From Bacillota bacterium (lineage in GTDB: Bacteria; Bacillota; Clostridia; DSM-8532), in the NCBI GenBank assembly GCA_023446675.1, contig JAEXPO010000621.1, positions 1 to 5,793 on the forward strand: 5,793 nt of DNA, given 5' to 3'. The notes beneath the pieces are model-generated. The model searched no databases, was not told where the DNA came from, and was given only the letters and a program-made list of their open reading frames with translations. Shown piece after piece: positions 1 through 5,307 of this stretch (position 1 is its first letter; each line of letters opens with the position of its first letter). The translations under genes and the position numbers were made by a program.

Positions 1-127
1 GTCCCATAATGGCACAAAACTCTCCCGGGTATATCCGGACGCCCACACCCTTTAATACCTCCGTACCTGTCTCACCGTTTTCATAGCGCTTGGTAATATC
101 CCTTGCCAGGATGGCATATTCACTCAC
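1..127 (-). CDS. ABC transporter ATP-binding protein, N-terminal fragment (MacB/LolD-type)
   Basis: Only the first 42 codons are in the window; the gene continues past position 1. The start is GTG at 127-125. The translation opens MSEYAILARDITKRYENG, has an insert TGTEVLKGV and then YPGEFCAIMG. This is the standard beginning of an ATPase of the LolD/MacB/FtsE group: the A-loop aromatic is Tyr15 in KRY, and the PGEF strand leads directly into the Walker A motif, whose first residues (MG) are the last ones visible. The start overlaps the 3' end of the permease gene by 8 nt in another frame. A GGAGG motif lies 8 nt upstream, so the two genes are probably translationally coupled. By family knowledge it would energise the adjacent FtsX-type permease from the cytoplasmic face. 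Walker A, signature and Walker B motifs cannot be checked here. Confidence 0.87.
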   Translation of the reverse strand, partial: MSEYAILARDITKRYENGETGTEVLKGVGVRIYPGEFCAIMG

Positions 128-2609
128 TTCGCAGACCTCCCAACAGCGGGCTGCTCCAAATTAGGACATATCCGCCAAGGCCTGAAAGTACGCTGATGCC
201 CGCTCCAAGAACGGCTGTGCGCAGAAGTATTTTGGGACTGAAAAACAGGGCCATGGCAATTTGCAGGGAATCAATGAGCCTGGGAAGCGCCGCAAAGCTT
301 ATGACCATGCCCAGGAGGATTCCGCCTGAAAGGCCCAGAAAGCCTGACAGCAGCATTTCAATTAGGATCATCCTTCCTGTTTCATATCTGGAAAAGCCCA
401 TGGCGCCATAGATGGATAGCTCCTTTACACGGCTTTTAAAGGAAAGCAGCATAATAAAAAACATACCCAGAATTCCTGTAATCACGGACAGGTAGGAAAT
501 AAGGCTCATGGCGGAAAGGATAAGCCGGGTTTCCTCCCTTGACCTCAACTCCGCTTCAGCCATGGTCTCAAGCTGATAATTGTCAAGCCTGTAAGCCTCG
601 GCTAAAGCGTTAACGGTAGCCGGGGTATCCTCGGATTTTATATAGACGGAGGAGTATTGCTTTGCTTTGAAATCCTCCTTGAATTGGGAGAGGGAGATGA
701 GGGCGTATCTTCCGATTTTTGTGTAATCGTCATCAAAAAAGCCGATTATGGTGTAAGGGATCTCCTTGTAGGTACCATTAAAATCAAAGAATTTCAGAAT
801 AAGAGTATCACCCTCCTTTACGTTGTAAATATCTCCCAGTGCCCCTGTTAGCAGGATATTCCTGCCTTCATCAAGGGCGCCCAGGGGATTGGCGAATTTA
901 CTGTCAAAGGAAAACGCCATAAAATCGGAAATACTGCCGGTATCCACACCGTGTACCCGGTAAATGGAGAGGCTCTGACCCTTCACCTGTGTGCCCGTTG
1001 AATAGTAATTGGGGCATAGACCCAGGACGCCGGGAAGCTGGCTTATGAGATTGAGACGGGAAGGAGCCAGATTGCCGGAGGTAAACTCCATTTGGTAATG
1101 AAACCTTCCGAAGTAGCGTCTGGCCCCTTCATCATTGCTGAAGGTAATGGTATTGATGATAAGGGTTGTTGCAACAATAACCGACAGAATGGTTGAGGCA
1201 ATGAGAAAGCCCCGCTGGTTCTGTATGGTAAGGGAGACCATTTGAATAAAGCCGCCCTTGTTTTTAAGCATACGCTTTAAAAGGTCGCAGAAGCGCTGCT
1301 GAGCATGGGGGGCGGCGATAATGCAGGAAGCCATGATAATAAGAATTAGCACCATGTACACCGCAAGTCCGTCTACCGAGCGCCACAGGAATAAAACAGC
1401 CAGGGATGAGGAAAAAAGAAAACCTGTCAGAATGCCCCCTTTGAATCCGGCTTTCTTTCGGCTAACCGGGCTTTTACGCATAAGCTCGCTTATGGAAACC
1501 CCACGGTATTGCCTAAGTGATAATAAAGCTCCTGCGGCGCTCATCCCCGCCGTGGCCAGAAGCGTCAGGGCTATCCCTCCTGCGGAAACGGACAGGGCGA
1601 CGGTTCCTGAAGACTCCTGCTGGTAAAGGTGCCTTGCAATAACGGACAGTAACGACATACCGGCCCCAATGCTTAAACCTCCCCCAAGCAGGCCATAGGC
1701 CACGCTCTCTAAAAGCACAACCGCCCATGTCTGGCCCTTGCCTGCTCCGATAGCCCGGTAGATTCCCATTTGGGGCATGCGTTCAAGGACGATGTTCTGA
1801 AAGATGACGTAGACAACGTAAACAGCCAGAAGGCAAAGAAGGACGGACATAAAAAGAAAGGGCACGGAGCTTCTGTTGGTTTGAAGGCGCACATGATCCA
1901 TGGAGTAGGTTTCGCTCACCTTAAAACCGCTGTATAAGGATGAAAGCTTTAATAAAATCCGGCTTTTTTCACTCCCGTCCCTGAGGCCTATGTAAAGGGT
2001 ATCGGCCTTGCCCAGCTGTCCCAGAGCCGCCTGCATTTTTTCGAAGGGGATAATGGCCCCGAAGCCGCCGTTTTCATAGGCAAAGGGGCCGTTTGCGGAG
2101 CTTATGGCGCAGATGACGAAGGAATGGCGGTTGCCGTTGATCTCGGCTGTGAGTATGTCTCCCACATCTACTCCCTTTTCTTCGGCAAATCGGGCACTGA
2201 TAATCATTTTATTGCCTTCAAAGGGCTGAACATTCTGCTCACGGACAAAGGGAAGGTAAAGCATTTCCCTCAGTGTATCCAGGGTATAACCATGGAGGGT
2301 CACCCGCTCCTTGCCTAATTTTGCTCCTGCGGACATTTTTTTAACCGTATAGGTGAAGGCATTCGTCAGGCTGTCCGCTTTGTAAGGATTAAAATAACGG
2401 CTTTTTGAAGAGATGTCGGAGGTAATGAAAATATCTGAAAACCCGTATTCAAAGCGCCAGGTGTTTTCTGTTGTCTTAATCATGGTATCCGACAGGGAAA
2501 GGGAAGCCAGGATGGAAGCTCCGGACAGGCAAAGGGTCATAAGTATGAGAAGAAGCCGGAAGGGCTTTTGCAGAATGGATGAGAACAGGTAGCGGGCGAT
2601 AATTTTCAA
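120..2609 (-). CDS. FtsX/MacB-family ABC transporter permease with two extracytoplasmic domains
   Basis: This 829-residue integral membrane protein is the permease of a type VII (MacB/LolCDE-like) ABC system. Ten membrane helices can be read at about 14-38, 249-273, 296-327, 337-363, 390-410, 414-434, 467-490, 700-724, 745-775 and 796-818. Large extracytoplasmic domains lie between helices 1 and 2 (about 39-248) and between helices 7 and 8 (about 491-699). The two halves are thus repeats of the four-helix FtsX unit joined by a two-helix linker. Each half carries the cytoplasmic motif that usually follows the first helix after the outer domain: ERMPQMGIYRAIGAG (276-290) and SRVKELSIYGAMGFS (726-740). 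The start is TTG at 2609-2607, with GGAGG 6 nt upstream; there is no ATG in a better position. The gene begins 15 nt after the lipoprotein stop and overlaps the ATPase start. Family members export lipoproteins, peptides or drugs, or transmit ATP-driven movement to outer partners; the substrate is not predictable here. A BceB-type permease is less likely, since that type has a single large outer domain. Confidence 0.93.
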   Translation of the reverse strand: MKIIARYLFSSILQKPFRLLLILMTLCLSGASILASLSLSDTMIKTTENTWRFEYGFSDIFITSDISSKSRYFNPYKADSLTNAFTYTVKKMSAGAKLGKERVTLHGYTLDTLREMLYLPFVREQNVQPFEGNKMIISARFAEEKGVDVGDILTAEINGNRHSFVICAISSANGPFAYENGGFGAIIPFEKMQAALGQLGKADTLYIGLRDGSEKSRILLKLSSLYSGFKVSETYSMDHVRLQTNRSSVPFLFMSVLLCLLAVYVVYVIFQNIVLERMPQMGIYRAIGAGKGQTWAVVLLESVAYGLLGGGLSIGAGMSLLSVIARHLYQQESSGTVALSVSAGGIALTLLATAGMSAAGALLSLRQYRGVSISELMRKSPVSRKKAGFKGGILTGFLFSSSLAVLFLWRSVDGLAVYMVLILIIMASCIIAAPHAQQRFCDLLKRMLKNKGGFIQMVSLTIQNQRGFLIASTILSVIVATTLIINTITFSNDEGARRYFGRFHYQMEFTSGNLAPSRLNLISQLPGVLGLCPNYYSTGTQVKGQSLSIYRVHGVDTGSISDFMAFSFDSKFANPLGALDEGRNILLTGALGDIYNVKEGDTLILKFFDFNGTYKEIPYTIIGFFDDDYTKIGRYALISLSQFKEDFKAKQYSSVYIKSEDTPATVNALAEAYRLDNYQLETMAEAELRSREETRLILSAMSLISYLSVITGILGMFFIMLLSFKSRVKELSIYGAMGFSRYETGRMILIEMLLSGFLGLSGGILLGMVISFAALPRLIDSLQIAMALFFSPKILLRTAVLGAGISVLSGLGGYVLIWSSPLLGGLRSE
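136..140 (-). promoter_or_regulatory. Ribosome binding site of the ABC ATPase
   Basis: GGAGG on the minus strand (140-136), 8 nt before the GTG at 127-125 and inside the last codons of the permease gene. It decides the GTG start over the out-of-frame GTG at 123-121 and the ATG at 117-115, neither of which opens an ABC ATPase reading frame. Confidence 0.8.
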
Positions 2610-2615
2610 TGGCTT

Positions 2616-2620
2616 CCTCC
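2616..2620 (-). promoter_or_regulatory. Ribosome binding site of the permease (supports a TTG start)
   Basis: GGAGG (2620-2616) sits 6 nt before TTG at 2609-2607, in the 15-nt gap after the lipoprotein stop codon. The following residues, MKIIARYLFSSIL, form the expected short cytoplasmic tail before the first helix of an FtsX-type permease, so TTG is the preferred start. Confidence 0.8.
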
Positions 2621-2624
2621 GTAA

Positions 2625-3134
2625 TCAGTCCTGTTTTTCAAGGTATGCCTCATAGGTGGCAACTGTTTGATCCAAATCTGTCAAAAGAAGTAAAATTCTG
2701 TTGCTTCCGTCCTTTGTGGACACCATGATGCGAAAATCGGTTTCGTCGTATGTCCCAAGGGGAATGTCCGGCAAAAGGGTTTTTTGCTTTCTGCTTACCT
2801 TAAGCCCGTAGGACGTCCCCAGCTCTGAGCCCAGGTATTTGTAGTTTTTAAAGGTATCCACCTTACTGTCGATGGAAAAGCTTTCGATTTGTATGATTTG
2901 AGCTACCAGCTCACGCCACTTTATAAAGGTTTCCCTGGTGATATTGCCCTTGTCAAAGTCGGACAGAAGCTCATAGGCCATATCGTATTCCCAGTCCCTT
3001 ATATGATTCAGATAGGTCTCCAGTGTGGCGGAGGCCTCCGCCTTTTCATTACCGCAGCCGGTAAAAACACCGGCAATGAGGCATAAAATAATAAGAATCC
3101 CCAAAAATTTTTTGACATTCAGCAAAAATAACAT
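2625..3134 (-). CDS. Predicted lipoprotein, possible NTF2-like fold, linked to ABC permease
   Basis: A 169-residue exported lipoprotein. Residues 1-26 form a signal peptide with a basic KK at 8-9, a hydrophobic core (LGILIILCLIAGV) and the lipobox FTGC, with Cys27 as the predicted lipidated residue. Phe at -3 is less usual than Leu, but the rest fits. The mature part starts with about 55 residues rich in helix (AEASATLETYLNHIRDWEYD, then AYELLSDF and ITRETFIKWRELV), followed by strand-rich sequence. This helix-then-sheet pattern, with the Y-L-x-x-I and A-Y-x-L-L-S spacing, resembles NTF2-like (DUF4878-type) extracytoplasmic domains; that assignment is inference from pattern only. The ATG at 3134 has AAAGGGG 6 nt upstream. 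The gene is first in an operon with the permease and ATPase, behind its own promoter. It is probably an outer accessory subunit, for example one that binds substrate or a partner of the permease. No specific function is recognised. Confidence 0.87.
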   Translation of the reverse strand: MLFLLNVKKFLGILIILCLIAGVFTGCGNEKAEASATLETYLNHIRDWEYDMAYELLSDFDKGNITRETFIKWRELVAQIIQIESFSIDSKVDTFKNYKYLGSELGTSYGLKVSRKQKTLLPDIPLGTYDETDFRIMVSTKDGSNRILLLLTDLDQTVATYEAYLEKQD

Positions 3135-3168
3135 AGTTAACCCCTTTCGTTTTCTTTTTTATATCAAC

Positions 3169-3177
3169 CTTATAGCA
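3169..3177 (-). promoter_or_regulatory. Extended -10 promoter of the lipoprotein-permease-ATPase operon
   Basis: The minus strand reads TGCTATAAG (3177-3169), a TGn extension plus a -10 hexamer one base from TATAAT. At 17 nt spacing the -35 position (3197-3192) reads CTAATC, which is a poor match to TTGACA. Transcription would start near 3162, giving a leader of about 28 nt to the ATG at 3134. The upstream terminator makes an independent promoter necessary. The weak -35 suggests dependence on an activator. Confidence 0.6.
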
Positions 3178-3185
3178 CACTGTTT

Positions 3186-3204
3186 TAATTTGATTAGAAT
3201 TAGA
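3186..3204 (-). promoter_or_regulatory. Candidate operator: direct and inverted repeats over the -35 region
   Basis: On the minus strand 3204-3193 is a tandem hexamer TCTAAT-TCTAAT. An inverted repeat TAATT-N7-AATTA occupies 3202-3186. Both cover the -35 region of the lipoprotein operon promoter, where an activator such as the adjacent NarL-type regulator could bind. The region is AT-rich, so chance repeats are possible; the regulator assignment is inference. Confidence 0.3.
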
Positions 3205-3236
3205 AGCTGTTTGGAAAAGGTACCGTATTTAAAGCA

Positions 3237-3265
3237 TAAAAAAAACACTACCCTCGGGGTAGTGT
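3237..3265 (-). terminator. Intrinsic terminator after the response regulator gene
   Basis: On the minus strand a perfect 9-bp stem (ACACTACCC with GGGTAGTGT, arms 3265-3257 and 3253-3245, 3-nt loop) runs directly into a T-run of eight (3245-3238). The opposite strand has no T-run after the hairpin, so it works only for minus-strand transcription. It closes the kinase-regulator unit and separates it from the lipoprotein operon. Confidence 0.92.
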
Positions 3266-3294
3266 CCGGTGTCATGAGCTTTATCATGCTTTTT

Positions 3295-3310
3295 ATGACA
3301 GGGCTGTCAT
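3295..3310. repeat. Perfect 7-bp inverted repeat over the response regulator stop codon
   Basis: The minus strand reads ATGACAGCCCTGTCAT, two 7-bp arms around a 2-bp centre. The TGA stop (3309-3307) lies inside the first arm. Another ATGAC follows at 3275-3271, which could pair with the GTCAT at 3299-3295. It is not a terminator, because a T-run is missing and a good terminator follows. It may be a small protein-binding site or an incidental palindrome. Confidence 0.5.
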
Positions 3311-3951
3311 AGTCCCTTTTCTTTCAGCAGAACAACCGCTCCAACCCTGTCCGTTGTCCCCAGCTTCTCATAAAGGCCGCTGACATAATTTCTCACGGTG
3401 CCTTCCGACAGATAAAGGGCTGTGGCTATTTGTGAATTGTTAAAGCCGTCGGCAAGCAATTGGGCGATTTCAATTTCCCGGGGGGTAAAATTTCCGGCCT
3501 TTAAGCCCTCCTGAGCCTGCTTGCGCCCCTTTATCCGCATAAGCCCCTTTTTAAGGTTATCCGCCACCGCGCAGGGCATGACAATCTGCCCCTTGAGTGT
3601 CTGGTACACGGCCTGGATGAGCTCTCCGGCCTCCATATCCTTAAGGAGGTAGCCGTCGGCTCCGTTTGACATGGCGTCCATGATGTAATCTTCGTCGTTA
3701 AAGGTGGTAAGCATAACTGTCTTTAAATCCGGACAATCCTTTTTCAGCCGGAGGACGGTCTGGACACCATCCATCTGGGGCATGCGGATATCCAGCAGAA
3801 CCAGATCCGGCTTAAGCTCCTGCGCCAGAGCAAGCGCTTCAGATCCGTTGCCTGCGGTTCCAACAACGGAAAAATCGGACTGCAGCTCCAGCATGGACTT
3901 AAGACCGTCACACATCAGGCGCTGGTCATCCGCAATAAGTATTTTAATCAT
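3307..3951 (-). CDS. NarL/LuxR-family response regulator
   Basis: A 214-residue DNA-binding response regulator, the usual length for the family. The receiver domain (about 1-120) has the acidic pair Asp8/Asp9, the phosphoacceptor Asp54 (in LVLLDIRMPQMDG), the switch residue Thr82 and Lys104 in YLLKD. All key residues are present, so it should be phosphorylated normally. The C-terminal LuxR-type helix-turn-helix domain (about 153-210) shows FTPREIEIAQLLADG, then SQIATALYLSEGTVRNYVSG for the recognition region. The ATG at 3951-3949 overlaps the kinase stop (ATGA), with GGAGG only 4 nt upstream, indicating translational coupling. A terminator follows. By family it is phosphorylated by the adjacent DesK-type kinase, dimerises and activates transcription. 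The downstream lipoprotein-ABC operon is the likely target by position, and its own operon may be another; neither is proven by sequence. Related regulators include LiaR, DesR and DegU, but no symbol can be assigned. Confidence 0.96.
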   Translation of the reverse strand: MIKILIADDQRLMCDGLKSMLELQSDFSVVGTAGNGSEALALAQELKPDLVLLDIRMPQMDGVQTVLRLKKDCPDLKTVMLTTFNDEDYIMDAMSNGADGYLLKDMEAGELIQAVYQTLKGQIVMPCAVADNLKKGLMRIKGRKQAQEGLKAGNFTPREIEIAQLLADGFNNSQIATALYLSEGTVRNYVSGLYEKLGTTDRVGAVVLLKEKGL

Positions 3952-5111
3952 GATACCTCCTCCATTAAGGGAATTTGGAGCTTAAGGACAAAGCCGGCCT
4001 CCTTCATGGTGTAAGCCTCCAGCGTCCCTCCGCATTCCTCCGCCTGCTTTTCCATGAAGGTCAGGCCATAACCCCTTGTTATTTTTTCACTTCCGGTGCC
4101 GTTATCCTCCAGATAGAAATGAATTCGGCCCTCCGAGCATAAAAGGCGGAAAACAAAGGCCGACGCACCGCCATGGCGCACTCCGTTGGTAATGCCTTCC
4201 TTCAGAGCGGACAGAATAAGTGTCTGCACCTTTAGGGACAGCTTGCCCCTGGCTTCAATTTGTGGCAAAATTCTAAGTCCCATAGTGGCTTGGGCCTTTT
4301 TAACAATAGCCATCAAACCGTCTTCAAACTGCAAAAGCTCCCCATCCATAAGGGAGAGGGTGTGGCGGACATTGTCCAGACCCTCACGGGCCAACCCTCT
4401 GGCATTGGTTATTTTGGCAAGGGCTTCCTGGGGGGAGTGTTCCACAAGCATCCCTGCGGCGCCAAGCTGAACGGAAAGGGCTGTAAGGGTATGCCCAAGC
4501 GTATCATGAATTTCCTTGGACATCCGGCTGCGTTCCCTGAGTATGGTCAGCTTCTCCTGATCCCGGCTCCACTGCTCCATTTGGAGGTTCAAATCTCTTA
4601 GATTTTTCTTGTGCATTTCAAGATCGGTAATTCTTCTTAAGCTTTCCCGGTGTATTTTCTCTCCCTCTTCCGAGGAAAGGAGCATAAAATGGAAAACAAT
4701 CAGGGACATGGGCAGAAGGAGGAGATAAGGCGCTTGGAGCCGTGGGGTGGGAGACAGAAGCAGAATGGGCACACTCAAAAGATACAATACGAAAACGGAT
4801 AACAAAGCGCTGTTTTTGCCATAGCGGCGAAAGTAGGCGGCCTGGAGGATGTAAAGAAGCAGCAGGCTACCATAACCCTCCGATAGCCAGGCCAGGAAAA
4901 GCACATCGGCGCACTGCAGCAGTGAAACTGAAATGGCGGCCCAATGCCTTTGGGGAAGTACAAACTCATCAATAAGGATTAATAAGGCAAAGCCTGCAAG
5001 CAAGAAGAGCCAAAGCCAGGCATGGGCATAATTATCATGCAGAAGCAAAGCAAAGCTTGTTATTAACAGCGTTATACAAGCACCATGAACAGACCTTCTG
5101 ATTTTATCCAT
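3948..5111 (-). CDS. DesK/NarL-type sensor histidine kinase (HisKA_3), six membrane helices
   Basis: A 387-residue sensor kinase. The N-terminal half has about six membrane helices (near 9-25, 30-50, 57-76, 80-97, 102-121 and 127-146) with short loops and no outer sensor domain, so the signal is probably sensed in or at the membrane. A charged, probably coiled-coil linker (about 148-190) leads to the HisKA_3 dimerisation domain with RERSRMSKEIHDTLGHTL, where His202 is the phosphoacceptor in the E-I-H-D-T-L-G-H box. The HATPase domain (about 297-385) has the N-box ALKEGITNGVRHG (Asn309), the G1 box EDNGTG (335-340) and the G2 box RGYGL (346-350). The ATG at 5111 is chosen because AGGTGA lies 7 nt upstream and the promoter -10 lies between it and the far upstream TTG at 5228, which also opens the frame. 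The adjoining GTG at 5114 is a possible alternative. It forms an operon with the response regulator, which should be its phosphotransfer partner. DesK, LiaS and YdfH are relatives by architecture; the stimulus is unknown. Confidence 0.95.
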   Translation of the reverse strand: MDKIRRSVHGACITLLITSFALLLHDNYAHAWLWLFLLAGFALLILIDEFVLPQRHWAAISVSLLQCADVLFLAWLSEGYGSLLLLYILQAAYFRRYGKNSALLSVFVLYLLSVPILLLSPTPRLQAPYLLLLPMSLIVFHFMLLSSEEGEKIHRESLRRITDLEMHKKNLRDLNLQMEQWSRDQEKLTILRERSRMSKEIHDTLGHTLTALSVQLGAAGMLVEHSPQEALAKITNARGLAREGLDNVRHTLSLMDGELLQFEDGLMAIVKKAQATMGLRILPQIEARGKLSLKVQTLILSALKEGITNGVRHGGASAFVFRLLCSEGRIHFYLEDNGTGSEKITRGYGLTFMEKQAEECGGTLEAYTMKEAGFVLKLQIPLMEEVS

Positions 5112-5120
5112 CACAGGTTC

Positions 5121-5138
5121 ACCTTTGCCGCCAAAGGC
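5121..5138 (-). promoter_or_regulatory. Hairpin covering the kinase ribosome binding site
   Basis: The mRNA reads CCTTTG-GCGG-CAAAGG (5137-5122), a perfect 6-bp stem with a 4-nt loop, plus a possible G-U pair at 5138/5121. The 3' arm contains the AAAGG of the Shine-Dalgarno AAAGGTGA that serves the ATG at 5111. Folding would partly hide the site and lower kinase translation. The structure is read from sequence; its effect is inference. Confidence 0.45.
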
Positions 5139-5163
5139 TACGGCACGTTTTCCACAGTCTTCA

Positions 5164-5190
5164 CCGGGCTTACAGGAGTAAGGTTCCCGG
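5164..5190 (-). other. Leader hairpin upstream of the kinase gene
   Basis: On the transcript, CCGGG (5190-5186), a 3-nt bulge AAC, CTTAC (5182-5178), a loop TCCT, then GTAAG and CCCGG (5173-5164) form a 10-bp bulged stem near the 5' end of the predicted leader. No T-run follows, so it is not a terminator. It could protect the mRNA end or act with the second hairpin. No known riboswitch class is recognised. Confidence 0.45.
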
Positions 5191-5205
5191 GCTTTCCTGA
5201 TTTTT

Positions 5206-5214
5206 ATTATAGCA
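5206..5214 (-). promoter_or_regulatory. Extended -10 promoter of the kinase-regulator operon
   Basis: TGCTATAAT (5214-5206) is a perfect -10 hexamer with the TGn extension. The -35 position at 17 nt (5234-5229, TAGGCT) is poor, as is usual for extended -10 promoters. Transcription would start near 5199, about 88 nt before the kinase ATG. It lies just after the terminator of the SLH gene. Confidence 0.72.
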
Positions 5215-5244
5215 CCTCTTTTCGGCAAAGCCTAATAATCCTTG

Positions 5245-5275
5245 AAAAAAGGCGCCCCGGTATTCCGGAGCGCCT
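5245..5275 (-). terminator. Intrinsic terminator of the SLH-domain gene
   Basis: An 11-bp GC-rich stem (AGGCGCTCCGG with CCGGGGCGCCT, one G-U pair, arms 5275-5265 and 5260-5250) around the loop AATA runs into a T-run of six (5250-5245). It begins 32 nt after the TAA stop at 5310-5308 and isolates the SLH gene from the kinase operon. Confidence 0.93.
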
Positions 5276-5307
5276 GAAAATAAAGGAGTTTAAGCTTATA
5301 TTATCTA

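Noticed and set aside
1321..1894. Open frames on both strands inside the permease gene
   Set aside because: They are other-frame shadows of a strong coding sequence with clear membrane helices and conserved motifs; none has a credible start or domain.
3237..3265. Bidirectional terminator
   Set aside because: Only the minus-strand transcript has a T-run after the hairpin; there is no plus-strand gene that would need it.
3025..3312. Plus-strand open frame of 95 codons across the lipoprotein start and the 3135-3306 gap
   Set aside because: It lies antisense to the lipoprotein signal peptide and across a terminator and promoter, with no ribosome binding site or domain-like sequence.
120..5111. 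Classical Bce-type antimicrobial peptide resistance module
   Set aside because: The kinase is HisKA_3 with six helices rather than the two-helix intramembrane-sensing kinase, the regulator is LuxR-type rather than OmpR-type, and the permease has two outer domains rather than one.
5112..5200. Known riboswitch or T-box leader
   Set aside because: The leader is too short, has no recognisable conserved core or antiterminator, and has no terminator before the kinase start.
3948..5228. Kinase gene starting at the TTG at 5228
   Set aside because: The start would lie upstream of the -10 promoter and lacks a ribosome binding site; the ATG at 5111 has both context and a better N-terminus.
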